A stretch of DNA of 64,000 nucleotides from Anaspis maculata. Taxonomy: Eukaryota; Arthropoda; Insecta; Coleoptera; Scraptiidae. The translations under genes were made by a program, and so were the position numbers. The notes beneath the pieces were generated by a model. The model worked only from the letters and a program-made list of their open reading frames with translations, was not told the DNA's origin and made no database searches. The stretch covers positions 1,674,001-1,738,000 of the forward strand of contig OX421968.1 of the NCBI GenBank assembly GCA_949128115.1, written 5' to 3'. This document shows, piece after piece, positions 1-12,138 of this stretch; position 1 is the stretch's first letter; every line of letters starts with the position of its first letter.

Positions 1-54
1 GCCACCGAGAGCGCTGCCGCGCATTCATCCTACTGCTGAAGCGCTCTCGGTGGC
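1..54. repeat. Perfect-armed hairpin at window edge
   Basis: The first 15 bases, GCCACCGAGAGCGCT, are repeated as an exact reverse complement ending at base 54, with a ~24-base loop. It could be the end of a foldback element whose other part lies outside the window, or a stand-alone small hairpin. Confidence 0.6.
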
Positions 55-1306
55 TAAATGAGCGGTTGCACTTTTTCCGGTGTGTTGATTGAGCAGTAGC
101 ATGTCTGCGGGGTTGCAGAATTCGTGGCAAAATGAACGGTGGCGGTTTCTCCGGTAGGATGTTTTAATGGTAGGTTTGATTTCTCGGTGGGCTGTTGCAT
201 AGGGACTCGGCGAAGTGTCGTGCGTCCTGCTGCGTACATACTGTAAAAGGTAGGTGCATCGACTCCATTTATTGATCACATTTTGATGATGAATAACCAT
301 CGTTTATTATGCAAGCGCCAAATCAACAGGCGGATAAAAAGGGCTGTCGATACGGCTTCATTGAATATTGGGACGTGCCGTTGTGATGTGAGAAAATGCG
401 TGTGTTTGGGTAATGTGCCTGGTACAATCAATAAGACGATCGGTGACACCGGTAGAAATTTAAAATTATCTACACTTCCTGTCAACGTACTGTCCGACAA
501 CTTTTTGGTACCTAGCAACTTATCTACTTCTGAATAATCCAAGAAGTACCTAATAAGTTGAAATCCTGCTGTCACCTAACAAAAAAAGGAAATCGATCAC
601 TTTTTACTGAATACCTGTTTTTTCTTTTAAAGATATAGCTAAGACGACCAGAAATGCACGGAATTCGAGATAAGCAGGGCAACAAAAGAATGGTTGAAAT
701 ACAGCAAAAGCCGAATCGAGAAAAGAAGCCATCTTGAACATTTCAGTGTTTATGAGTACCTATTTTGTGATACTATTCTGTTAGGTACTAAGAATTTGTT
801 TGTTATTAAATCATTAAAAATATGTTTTGTTTTGAAACCTTCTGAAAACGTCTTTTTTTCAACGTGTATTTACATTATAAAAAAAAAATAATTAAAACGT
901 CACAGTGCAACTGTATTTTAAAAAATGAGCACAACATTTATTCAACGTCATATTTCTACGTCGCTCTAAAAATTGCTTTCAACGATGAAATTTACCTGTT
1001 GTCACTTGTTAAAACAATAATTAACTAACGTTGAAAAACAACGAGGATGTTACATTGAATAATATCGTTACTTTCCATACTGTGAGTGTTGGCAATTCAA
1101 CTGTAATATGACGTGATTTTTTGGGACATTTGGCGTTTGAGACTAGTAGAAATTAATTGTTTCATTGTAACGTTATTTCAACTTAGTTTGTTTTAGACGT
1201 TCTATTAAAACGTTGAAACAATATCAGATTCCAAGTTGTTTTTCTGATATTGAATATTGAAATATTCCGTTTTAATTTTGAAACATCACTTATACACTTA
1301 CTATAC
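55..1306. other. Unassigned AT-rich DNA
   Basis: No gene or recognisable element is seen apart from the direct repeat at 1027-1084. The first 250 bases are more G-rich and hold weakly repeated GCGGTTGC / ACGGTGGC phrases. The ORFs here are short and match no family I know. Confidence 0.4.
1027..1084 (+). repeat. Direct repeat flanking foldback, copy 1
   Basis: About 57 bases beginning ACGTTGAAAAACAACGAGG recur in the same direction at 2476-2533 with about 80% identity by eye. The two copies bracket the foldback at 1307-2268, which appears to have landed between two copies of an older repeat. Confidence 0.5.
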
Positions 1307-2268
1307 TAAACTGCGCAACAAATATGTTGTCGCAAGGGAAAAATTGGACCGACTTTGACTAACAATAACTTTTGAATGACACAAACTATTCCGATTTTGT
1401 TTTCACGGTTAGTGAGATCAGTCTTTCCGTTATTCACCTTCAGGAGGTGAAGATCAGGAAGCTTGATGTAAAATATTTACAGGGTGAAATGTAAAACAGT
1501 GCAAAATTTTAGCAAATTAAACGGACTCCCATTTTCAGAATAAATTTTTTTCACAAATGCAAATGAAAGGATTATAAAGCGTGATGTTTTGGCTTGCGCT
1601 CAGTTTTGGAATTTTTGGAATCGGAACTCTGGTTCTGACTTTATGATTTTTTTTCTCTTGGAGGATGCTGATTTATCCAATCGCTACAAAAAAGACTATG
1701 TTAGCCTAGGAAGCCTGTCATCATCAAAAACTAAAATTGACCATCAGCATCAAGTTCAGGAGGTCAAAATCACAAAAAAAGCTTGTTTCAGTTGGGAAAA
1801 TCTGATCCAATTAAATTTTTAAGAAAAACACCTGTGTCGCCCATTTTGAATGGGCCCCTTTTTTGAAGCCTTGATCAAGGTATTTCAGATAGTCTGCGAG
1901 TCAAGTTGCTGAGAACCATTTAAGCAACAATATTCGTGGATTGCAACCTCCCATCATCAGAGTAACATAGTCTTCTTTGTACCGATAGGATGAATCAGCA
2001 TCTTCCAAGAGAAAAAAATCATAAAGTCAGAGCCAGACTTCCGATTCCAAAAATTTCAAAACTGGGCGCAAGCTAAAACATAACGCTCTATAATCTTTTT
2101 ATCTGCATTCGAGAAAAAAAATTATTCTGAAAATGGGGGTCCGTTTAATTTGCCAAAATTTTGTACTGTTTTAAACAGAATCAAAATGGTCTGTGTCGTT
2201 CAAAAGTTATTGGGTTCCAAACTCGGACTTATTTTTCCCTCGCGACAACATATTTGTTGCGCAGTTTA
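1307..2268. mobile_element. Foldback element, family TAAACTGCGCAAC, copy 1
   Basis: The ends are TAAACTGCGCAACAAATATG and its reverse complement, and the inverted arms run for roughly 300-400 bases each around a short centre. The outermost TA pair is compatible with a TA target duplication as in Tc1/mariner-like elements, which is an inference. The 77-codon ORF at 1589-1822 lies inside the arm and is not a recognisable transposase. Compared with the copy at 62965-64000, the right arm has lost about 85 bases near 2170-2175. The element is non-autonomous. Confidence 0.8.
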
Positions 2269-3508
2269 GATAAAAAATTCTGTATCTACCTACCTACTGG
2301 AATTCAGTTTTACATCTACTAAATATTTTGATACAATATCTACATAAACACACAATATCAATTTACTTTTCAAGTTTGTAATGTTCTTTATTGTTAAGTA
2401 TTCCTTGTATTTACAGACCATTTATTATAATGGTAGGACGTTATTGTTTACAATAAATATATATGAACAATTCAGAAACGTTGACACACGACAAGGATGT
2501 AACATTGAACAATACCGTTACTTTTTATTCTGTTAGCAGCATGATCTCAACGTTATAATTCAACTATATTATAATATTATACTATCCTATCGCCTATCGA
2601 ACAATATGTTTTGGAAATTAGCTCAAAGTAACTCCTGTAAATAATAATTTAAAAAAAGGTTGCGAGGGGGGCGTTCGTAATTCATAAAAAGAGTTAGACA
2701 ACTTATTGGATTGCCATGTCCGTTTGCTTTTGTTTTTGTACACTGGAATTGAACGCAATGAAAACATAGTAGCCCAGGATTCATATATTTACAAACTACG
2801 GCTTTGTTAAAGGTGATTCTTATTCCAGGTTCTCAATTCAGAGAGAAGTTTTTGGTACATTCTACAAAAAAACCTGCACCAGACACGAAGCTTTAGGCTG
2901 AGATAAGACTCAAGAGACCTACCCGAGCAAATTTGAAATCGAAGTGATGCAACTGTATTTTGACTGACAATCGTAGGTTGTTGGTACCAACCTACGATGG
3001 TACCACGATGGCTACGATGTCGTAGGATGCTAGTACCATCTGTGTAATAAGTGAATATAAGTCAGAATGAACCATATGAACCATGTTATTAGGCACCCAA
3101 GGGTGGGTATTTGGAAGAGATTTCCAATTCCATACCTAACAATCTTCGTGAATGATAGGGCGTGGTAGGTTGACTTTGAAACAAAATTACAATAAGTATT
3201 CCGTACAATCACTGTGAATAGGTAGTAAGTACATAATAGTGTTTAAGGTAAGTAAAAGGTTGAGAAACATACTATACTTGATTGCATCAAGTAGGAGTAT
3301 AGTCACCTAAGAGCATATTAGACAAATTAGTGTCAAATTAATTTGCCATTGTTGTAATTCACACAAATTAACACCCACAATATAGTGGGCATCAAATCAT
3401 TTCATTTGGTGTATCAATGAAGAAAATCTGACATTAAATAAGGGAGCTATATTGCAGCTCATTTTTTTTTTACACTCGGCAAAGAAAGAGGTGAGGGGGG
3501 GGGGTCGT
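2269..3508. other. Unassigned AT-rich DNA
   Basis: This stretch holds the second copy of the direct repeat (2476-2533), a small GGTACC-centred palindrome near 2969-2999, and poly-G at about 3495-3504. No gene is recognised. Confidence 0.4.
2476..2533 (+). repeat. Direct repeat flanking foldback, copy 2
   Basis: Partner of 1027-1084, with the same order of words (GGATGTAACATTGAACAATA, then CGTTACTTT). Confidence 0.5.
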
Positions 3509-3660
3509 AGGTAAAGTACGGTACGTAAGACGAGTAGTAAAGCAATTACGCACTCAAGGATTACTGCACTCGCTCGCTTTGCTCGCTCGTGCGCAACATT
3601 TCCCTGCGTGCGTAATATGTATGCTACTTACTACTCTTATTACGTAATGTACTATTACCT
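3509..3660. mobile_element. MITE-like palindrome with GCTCGCTCG centre
   Basis: The ends AGGTAAAGTACGGTACGTAA and AGGTAATAGTACATTACGTAA (right end read on the minus strand) form imperfect inverted arms with an internal GAGTAGTAA pair. The centre is CACTCGCTCGCTTTGCTCGC. At ~150 bp without coding capacity it fits a MITE. The superfamily is not assignable because no clear target duplication is seen. Confidence 0.6.
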
Positions 3661-5916
3661 TTTCCTCTCAGTTCATCGTTCAAGAGTCGCAAGACGTTCG
3701 ATTAATTTTTCTGCGTATAACTATCTTGTTAACCTACTTAGTTACAACAGCATCCAGATAAAATAGGAAAGTGAATGTACCTAATTTATCAAATTCCATT
3801 ATGTTCCGAGCAGAGCGCAGCCCTTTCATCTAGCTAATAAAATTCCGCTCGCTTCATTCCAACCCCCCATATTATTCAATTGCGCTAAATTCGTCAGAAA
3901 ATGGCGCGACATTGAATTTAAAAATCCAGGTAAAGCAGTATTCGCGAAATTCATGTTTTTGGTGATTATCGCCCACATACCCAATTCAACCAATCAGAAC
4001 AACCGAATGAGACCCACGTGACTCGGTTTAAGCTATCGATTAATGCACACTAGGAGGTGATTAATGCACACTAGGTAATAGCACCGGATTGAAATATTTT
4101 TGGGCCCACGAATAATATGTAATTGAAACGACTGTATTTATACTTGTTCGGACTGAAATTTTAGTACTGGTGCGTTTAAAGGGTCTTCCACTTACTAAAA
4201 TACAATTTTACAACCTATTAGACTTCGTTTCAGTATTGTTTCCAGCAACGAGGCCCCTTCCTTGATCCGCGACTGTGCACTCTCCTTTCATGCGCTGTCA
4301 ACAGCTGTTAGTGACATTTAGTTTTTAGCTCTACCAGTCTACCGTCCATGTGAAACTACTCTGTTGTGAACTACAACTCATGGCAGTCAGTTAGTCAGAT
4401 AATATCGGGTCTACTTTTTCCTCGTGATTGACAGTTGTTTTCGGGTTAAAACGATTTAACTGAAAAAACACCAAGCACTTGTTATATTACTATTGAAAAA
4501 AGCACAGTAGGAAAATGGACCACAAAAATGTTTTAGTTCGACACAGAAATTATTGATTTGAAGAAGTAAAGTAAGGTTTGGAAGTGTAGTGCTTGGTTTT
4601 TTCCCGCAACGCCAACGGGTCGACGTGTTAGAAATACTTTTCATTATTTTGGTACATTCTACAGTTAGCTTCGTTATTTAGATGTAGAGGAACGTACACC
4701 TTACACAGCGAAAAATTTCAACGATTTTGTCGATTCCGTTTTGGTTCGATGTCGAAACTTAAAATTGCATATTTTGTGAGCGTGTACGTAGGTGTTATGT
4801 TTATAAGGTGTGTTAACTGTTAATGCAGTGATCCTACGTATGTAAGACCTAAGACGTCAAAACGCAACAACAACGGTATTCGGATCGAGTCCATCATCCA
4901 GCCATATGTGGGAATATAATGATTGCTTTAAGGACATCGACTGTCGTGTGTTTGTGTGTATGAACACTGAACATGCGATATTACGCAAGCTAACCTTGAT
5001 TGGGCAACTCTTCTAAAGGTAGGCGTCCTATTCATGTTTGTTAAGGCTCTCTATACGACCACATGACATCTGTGTGTTTACACTAACTGCAGTCAGTAAT
5101 CACATAACACATATTGTATTTGTCTGAAATTGACTGTTCTTCAAATGATATCGAACTGTCTTGTTCCCACCTGATATCATTTATTCATCATTGATGATTT
5201 TATTGATAAATTTATAGCCATGTCAATATTCTAGTGTGGCTGATTTTATTCGCACTTGTCAGTATCTTGATCGACAAAAAATTATTTCTGTTCAAGTTGG
5301 CATTAACAGGAAAACTGACGTCCTTTGGCTCCTGCACCAAGTCTTCAACTATACACGCTTACACACATAACAGAAGCAAAACACGGCTATGTGGAGTTCT
5401 TGGCCCGGTCCCTGGTGGACTGACATTGCGAAGTCTCAGATACGATTTCGACCATCAGTGATCGATTTAGAACCACTTCGTACAACTCCATCAGAACAAA
5501 TCACGTTCATAAGTATTCAAAAAGTTACATTCTGTCTGACAGATTTGGTTTAAACATACATTGAGGGGGTCTTAACGAAAAGCAACGAAAGGAGGGAAAA
5601 CGGCGAGACAGGTCGATTCTTATTTCTGTGGTTCAGATTCGTAAAAAGCTGGCCAAAATTCTGAAAATGTGGTCATGGATGGTCAACTTATAGAAAGATT
5701 AATTTATTCAAGGGGATGAATTAGAGGGGTAGAAAAAAAATTCACCAAAAATTTTAAGACGTCGAAAATGAACTGAGAACAATTTTTCTATCAGTTTGAA
5801 CATACTGATAGAAAAATAAAAAAAAAAGATTAAGATATAAGTATATTATATCTAATTCTAAGGAGATTTTGAGACTGGTAGATGAATAACAATTCTACTG
5901 ACTTCTGTCTTTCAAC
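3661..5916. other. Unassigned DNA with a 17-bp tandem direct repeat
   Basis: GATTAATGCACACTAGG occurs twice, at 4038-4054 and 4059-4075. The ORFs at 4456-4644 (minus) and 5234-5461 (plus) match nothing I know. No gene is supported. Confidence 0.4.
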
Positions 5917-6840
5917 GTGGCAGGCCTGCATCACGAGGCAATAATTAGAACAACCAATAAAAAAGAATCGGTCAATTTGTGGATTTCATTCGAGTCTTTG
6001 GCGGTAATTGTTGTGCGGGAGGAGGAGGGGAAGAAAGTGGTGGATCGGGTTGAGTGCAATCAGGGTATTGTGCAGATTCTCTGTGGAGACGCATTGTTTG
6101 TTAGTGTCGGGGCGGTATGGGATTTCGCGGAATGAGTCTTCCCGACTTAAGGAAGACCGTGGCGTTCGCTTTGTTTGGTGTTCTGTACACTGGGAAGAGC
6201 CCTCCCGTCTCTCTGATCAATTGCGAGATTCCGTTCGTCTTGGTGGTAGCTCGCTAGCGAGTTACTGCGAAAGCAACTCTCGCAGCCCGGCGCGGCGCGT
6301 ACCAACAACTAATGTTCGGATTGGACGCGAGGCATTGATTACGCGTCACATCCGATCGGCTATGGGCTATGGGGGTCTGTCTGTTGTTTTGCTTTGCAGT
6401 TGAAAATCGGAAGTTTAATGACGGACGCGATAGGTATCCTCCACACGTATGAAGAGAAGCCGACACATAAATTCCGCTCACGTTCCACAATACAATCTGT
6501 ATCTGGTGCTGGTGCATGCCGCATATTTCATGTGGCGGCATCTCCCAAGACAAACTGACCCTCTTTTCAAACGGCGCGGCGACCGGGCGGGCCTTCCGTC
6601 CATCGCGGCGTGTAACTCTTCAAAGTATCAATTTACACACTTCGAGTGCACTTCGTATTAAATTACCTGTGGCCGCAACGACCGGCCGCTACAGCTTTTG
6701 AAATCCTCATGGCTCCGCGAAATTGTGCTGTCCATTTCCTGATATTTATGTGCCTTTTTCAAAATCGACAGTTTGCTACCCTTCTTTCAACTTCTCGATA
6801 TCTGCAGGTCTTCTCATCCCGATCTTCATGATGTAATGAG
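5917..6840. other. CpG-richer stretch, possible promoter or unrecognised exon
   Basis: Base composition shifts at about 6230-6720, where CG dinucleotides and GC-rich runs such as CGCAGCCCGGCGCGGCGCGT cluster, unlike the AT-rich surroundings. Overlapping ORFs of 60-131 codons occur in several frames on both strands (for example 5917-6135 and 6008-6403 plus). None shows a domain I can name, so the overlap may reflect GC content only. A promoter with a first exon or a GC-rich repeat would look the same. Confidence 0.25.
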
Positions 6841-7454
6841 TTGAGTAAGTATCTATCGCTTCCTGCTGGGAAAATGAAACGCGAACAGTGTGCACCCACC
6901 GACCGAGAGACCCCCGCACAGCACCAGCAGTCATTACTGCGCGAGAAGCCGAAGAAGTAGCCTCCTTCACCAAAGAACTTCAAACTAACCGAAAGTTGGA
7001 AAGTTGATTTTAATTTTCCCATGAAACCCTCGCCTCGTATATATCTAGTGCCATGGTGGAAGTTTAAGTATGCCGAGAAACTCGGGACGTATTTTTGTGG
7101 CATTTAAAGCTTCATTTTCCCGGGAGTTCATTTTCAGCTAGATCCGTTCGCCGCTCGCCGCCGTTTGCCAGGGCCCACAGTGGGTCCGATGAAGAAATTT
7201 TTGGCCAAAACTCTCGAGTTTCACGGAACCATCTCGTAGTGAGTCCGTGAATCCATTAAAAATATTGAAAAAATTCTCTTTGATGGAAAAAGTAGTTTTT
7301 GGAGAATGGAATGTATTTTTTATTGTAAAATTCTAAAACTTCATATTCTTATTGTAACCAAAGCAAAAATGATGGAGAAAATCTGTTTGGCGGAAAGAGT
7401 AGCTTTTGAGGGATGAAAGTAGATAGTCCGGCAGCTTATTGCAATTTTTATGCC
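6841..7454. other. Unassigned DNA
   Basis: No gene, repeat boundary or RNA is recognised here. The minus-strand ORF at 6759-7103 matches no family I know. Confidence 0.3.
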
Positions 7455-9376
7455 GAATCGTGCATTTCGAGTAAAAGCCAGGGTCAAGTTATTTTCGTGT
7501 TCTACGATGGAAATGAAAATTTTTGAGGGTGAGAGGCATTCTGGAATTTCACCCAGGGGGGGCTGAGGCTTGATTTTGGCTCAAGGCTTCAACGATCAAA
7601 ATCCTCCTGAGGATCATTAGTTTCAAGTGTTTGAAACATTAAAATCATGCACTTAATGCGCCTTTTGCTTTTACAACCACACACAATTGATTTCTTGGAG
7701 AAGCCGTCCAATCATTTTTGAGCTAAATAATTAATTTTTCAAACAATGGTGCATTTCGTGTAAAAGGCAGACACCAGTAATTTTCGTGTTCTACGATTGA
7801 AATGGAAATTAATGAGGGTCAGAGGCATTCTGGCCTTGCACCCAGGGGGGCTGAGGGAGGATTTCTTTGTAACCCTGGGAGTAATTCACTTATTATCCAT
7901 GAGAGAAGCAAAATCCATATTTTTTTTAATTCTGCAATTTTTTGCAGAATTTTCGGGCTATTTACTCACTTATTTTGAACCCAATTGGCCCTGGGGGGAC
8001 TTTTTGGGGTTGTTCCCATGATTTTAATTTTTTGCTAATTTAGGATCCAGATTGACGTGCCTGGTATCGTTTCTTACTAAATCCCACCTTCTGATTCCAA
8101 ATCTGGTGTTGGAAATACGACACGAGCAGGTTTGAGCTAGTTAGGCGAGAAGAACAGGTTTTTTGCGTCCATTTTTATGACATCCTTTAATTTACGCCTA
8201 ATTTTTTCAGGATCACAATCCTCCTCACAATCATTAGTTTCAAGTATTTACAACATAAAAATCATGCACTCAATGCGTCTTTGGTTTTGGAAGCTTGGGC
8301 CCAAATTAGGGCATGTCAAAAGAGTGGATCCAAAAAACCTGCTTTTTCTCGCACAATTAGTTCAAACCTGCTCGTATCGTATTTCCAACATCAGATTTGG
8401 ATTTAGAATGTGGAATTTAGTAAAAAACGATACCAAGCACGTCAATATAGATCCTAACTTGGCAAAGAATAGAAATCGAGGGAACAACCTCAAAAAGTCC
8501 TCCCAGGGATCCTTGGTTGAAAATGGGGGGCGAGTAAACATTCCAAAAACTCTGTAACAAATCACAGAATTTAAAAAATAATGGATTTGGCTTCTCTAAT
8601 GAAAAACAAGTAAATTACCCCCAAGGGCCCCCCAAAAATCCCCCCTCACCCCCCCCCCCCCCCTGAGTGAAAAACCAGAATGCCTCCCACCCTCAAAAAT
8701 TTTCAATACAATCGTAGAACAGAAGAATTGCTGGTGTTTGCCTTTTACACGGAATGCACAATTGTTTATGCAAATTGATTATTTAGCTCAAAAATGATTG
8801 GACCGTTCTCCAAGAAATCAATTGTGTATGGTTCTAAAAGCAATGAGCGCATTTAGTGCATGTTTTTCATGTTCCAAATACTTGAAACTAATGATCCTCA
8901 TAAAAATTTTGAGCGCTGAAGCCTTGGTCCCAAATTAAGGCATGCTAAAAAAGTGGGCCCAAAAAACCTGTTTTTTCTTGCATAACTAGTTCAAACCTGC
9001 TTGTGTTGTAAAACCAACGCCAGATTCGTATTCAGAAGGCGGGATTTAGTAAGAAACGATATCAAGCACGTCAATATACGTCTTTATTCAGCAGAAAATG
9101 AAAATCGTGGAAACAACCCTGAATAGTCCCCCCCAGGCCCCCCGGTTGAAAATGGAGGGTGAACAAACATCCCAAAAATTTCGGAATAAATCACAGAATT
9201 AAGAAAAAATGGATTTGGCTTCTCTCATGAAAAACAAGTGAATCACACAGAGGGCCCCAAAACCCCCCCACCCCCTGGGTGAAATCCCAGAATGCCTCCC
9301 ACCCTCAAAAATTTTCGTTTTCATCGTAGAACATGAAAATAACTTGACCCTGGCTTTTACTCGGAATGCACGATTC
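7455..9376. mobile_element. Composite foldback, four inverted subunits
   Basis: The outer ends are GAATCGTGCATTTCGAGTAA (plus) and GAATCGTGCATTCCGAGTAA (minus), followed by a matching AAGCCAGGGTCAAG. A second, inner pair with GTGCATTTCGTGTAAAAGGC starts near 7749 and is mirrored near 8757. Both pairs lead into GAGGCATTCTGG and a C/G-run block, with up to ~18 C in a row near 8650. Inside, 8160-8390 and 8860-9010 are diverged direct copies (AAAAAACCTG then AGTTCAAACCTGC). The structure looks like an older foldback expanded by internal duplication. No coding sequence is recognised. Confidence 0.7.
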
Positions 9377-10038
9377 ATCACCTAATCCGCCGGACTAAGA
9401 AGTATCTTATTGAAGTTACAAAACTCAAAATGTAAGTATATAAATTGCTCTCAAAATTAGGCATTTTTCCCGCTTGTATTGATTGATGTAAGACGTTATC
9501 ACTCGAAAAGGGGCACCTGGTGGCAGCTGTAATGCACCGGATAAAAAGTCCATGCTGTATTTTATATTTAAGATTAAAAATTAAGACGGGAGTTCGCAGG
9601 AGTAAAATGCAATACAAATATTATTCTAAATTTATCTTATTTTAAGAGAAAAAATCTCTCATCTGATGACAAGTCCTGGCTGACACAACTTGCGATAAGC
9701 AACGTCACTTATGTACCTACAATATAGCTCTTGCCTTGTTCTGAATCAAACATAGCAGCTTTTGTCAAAAGAAAATTCCAACGACGAGAAAGTCCCTATT
9801 GGAAAGACGCTACAATTTACTGTTCCAGCTAGGCGCTTGAACACATACTTGCTCGAGGCTAGAAAACGTTGAATAGGAGAGTGCTATAAATTTACTATCT
9901 CTTGTTTTTATAAGAATAAACTTCACTCTTGCAAAAAAGTTTGTTACCTATGTAATTTTCCCAAGTCTTCAAAGAACATTTAATTTAGTTTTGGCCAGAA
10001 AATTTTCAAAATCATTTTCAACCCTTTTCAATATGAAG
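9377..10038. other. Unassigned DNA
   Basis: The minus ORF at 9378-9617 is not recognised. No repeat boundary is seen. Confidence 0.3.
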
Positions 10039-10300
10039 TCTGACAATTACTGAGAAAGAAACATTACACCATTGCAGCAACTATTTATACAGGTTTCGAT
10101 CCACTTTTACCGATCGAACTTGAGGAATAACGAATAGATATTACATACCGACACGGGAAATGCGTTATTACTGCTAAGGGCAATGAGACCTGGCGGGACG
10201 CAGCTGCGTTCCGTCAGCTATGCCCGCAGCTGGAATAAAAGTATCGAAACCTGTATAGTTGCTGTAATGGTGTAATGTTTCTTCCTCAGTAATTGTCAGA
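10039..10300. mobile_element. MITE with ~70-bp terminal inverted repeats
   Basis: TCTGACAATTACTGAG begins the left arm and its reverse complement ends the right arm. Both arms continue through AAACATTACACCATT and a shared ACAGGTTTCGAT. The centre (~110 bp) is non-coding. The target duplication is not clear. Confidence 0.75.
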
Positions 10301-11254
10301 ATTATTGTGTCAATTACTTGTTGTTTGCGGGTAAAAGATTTTCCTACCTAGTCCTCCTGATCCAGAGAAATACAGTGTCCCGGAATAAGTGTTACAAAAT
10401 TCACAGGGAGATAGAGAATTGAAAAATTAGGGGACTTCGCTTGATAAACATACCCTCGCCAACGTATAATAACGAAGATACAGGCCTCCAAGTTGAAATT
10501 AAAAAATCGTTTTTAATATCATAACATTTGAACTAACTTATTGTGCATCTAGGGAATATATCAACGAAACAGCTTCACTTTACGATCGTGATCTACGCGG
10601 CGTTACGTGTCTAGCACATAGCCCATTTGACGTTTTTACACATTCATCAATTTTGTATACGTATTATTCGCCTGATGAAGCCGTCGTTAGTCGGCGAAAC
10701 GTTGCGAAAAATATACTCCTGCTGGTTTTCAATTTCCTGTTCCAAAAAACCTAAGCGAGCAATTTAATGTAAGAAAAAATCGAGGACTGGAATCTAGTAC
10801 TACTTCACCCTGTGTAACATAATTGTGGCCATCTTCACTAGCTGAGTAAAAAAGACATTGAATGTCGAAGTTTATTTTTGTCGAGATTTTTGCTTTGTTT
10901 TTTGAACATCATCAACTCATGAATTGTTCAATGAAGCTCTGATTTATCCTGGGTTAGCTTGCACACACTGCCAACCTACCTGTCGAGTTTCGGTTATATC
11001 CAACCAGTGCATGGCGGCATCGTCGGAGTTACCAAGGGGGCAGTGTCTGTAAACTAGCCCAGGCTAAATACACAATATTGCGTGACCGCTTAGCGCATGC
11101 GCTAAAAAACGAGGTGATTTGTTCTAAGTCTTCCATATGTTACGCTGTAAAATAGGTGATTCTCAAACTAAGCTCAATGGATTATGCGTCGTTTTTAAGT
11201 AGAAGTGATTACATAGAAAAATCGGAGTAACCCTCGCGACCTATTCATGAGAGC
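10301..11254. other. Unassigned DNA around a ribozyme-like motif
   Basis: Apart from the hammerhead-like core at 10671-10700, the segment at 10960-11045 recurs in diverged form near 27930-28020 (CCAACCAGTG, then CATCGTCGGAGTTACCA versus GGCATCGGAGTTACCA). No coding sequence is recognised. Confidence 0.4.
10671..10706 (+). ncRNA. Hammerhead-ribozyme-like core, possibly from a Penelope element
   Basis: CTGATGA (10672-10678) is followed by a 4-bp stem, GCCG at 10680-10683 paired with CGGC at 10692-10695, and then GAAA plus C (10696-10700). This is the conserved order of a hammerhead core: CUGAUGA, stem II, GAAA. Flanking GTATA (about 10655) and TATAC (about 10712) could help form stem I. The stem III and cleavage-site bases (GTTGCGAAAAAT) do not fit a clean UH site, so activity is uncertain. 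Such cores are known in the terminal repeats of Penelope-like elements. Confidence 0.45.
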
Positions 11255-12138
11255 ACATATCGATACCTGTCGGCCAAAACATCGTAAGCCACACTTTGTT
11301 CAAAATTTGAATTTTGTTAGTCTCTTACTAATCCGGTTATCAACTATTATCCTGTAACAACATTGTCGCGATTTAGAGCAATTTAGGTGATTTACAGCTA
11401 CTTCGAAATATCGTAACCCTCATCCTGGGTCGCAAAATGAACGCACTTTGTGGAATTTATCGTAAGTACTGTGCAAGTCCCGCAAGACTATCGTAAGTGA
11501 ATGCTGGTTACGATAATTTTGTGTCACCTGCAATATTTTATGGTTTATCGTAAGTGCAGAATGGTTAATTTATATCCTGAGGATAGCGTAGAACTTGAGA
11601 ATGTAGCTCTCTTATTGTTATTCTGAAAAGTATGTAAAGTAATCTAACCTGGGTCTACCTCTGCGACTCTCTATTCCCATCTCCGCCTCGAGTATTATGG
11701 CGAACTAGTTCTTCGTGTCTCAGAAGGTGTACTACCATCCTATTTCTCGTCATCCAAAATCAGTCATATGACAATACTGTATCTTTTGAAGCTCGTATAA
11801 CAATATAGTATCATAATACTGTTCATAATTGAAATGGTTTCCGCAAGTGAACTCAATAAGGTTCGGGAAGAACATCGTAAGCGTGTCACTTACGATAGAA
11901 AAAATTTGAAGTGAAGTTACAATCGGACCCAACAAACTATCGTAAGTAACATAACATCATCTCAGGATCAAGCTTCAAGTAAACTGAATCATATTGAGTC
12001 ATATATCTGGACCACAAAGCCTCATTCAAAAATTCATCACCGTTGGACAGATCCAACTATGATAGATAGAAAAAGTGGTTTTCTGAAAAAATGTATTTTT
12101 GTTGCTTACGATGTTTTTGCCGACAGGTATCGATATGT
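11255..12138. mobile_element. Foldback with dispersed ATCGTAAG motifs
   Basis: The ends ACATATCGATACCTGTCGGC and its reverse complement GCCGACAGGTATCGATATGT face each other at 11255 and 12138. Inside, the word (T)ATCGTAA(G) recurs at least nine times in both directions (near 11281, 11410, 11459, 11490, 11548, 11874, 11890, 11939 and 12107). Clustered short motifs inside a TIR element are typical of transposase-binding arrays; that role is an inference. There is no coding region. Confidence 0.65.

Noticed and set aside
1589..1822. 77-codon ORF (repeated at 63246-63479) as a conserved gene
   Set aside because: The similarity between the two ORFs is explained by the two foldback copies. It lies in an inverted arm and shows no domain.
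8640..8664. Poly-C run as a G-quadruplex regulatory site
   Set aside because: It is part of a repeated C/G block in several foldbacks and may vary by sequencing or assembly. There is no independent evidence of a regulatory role.
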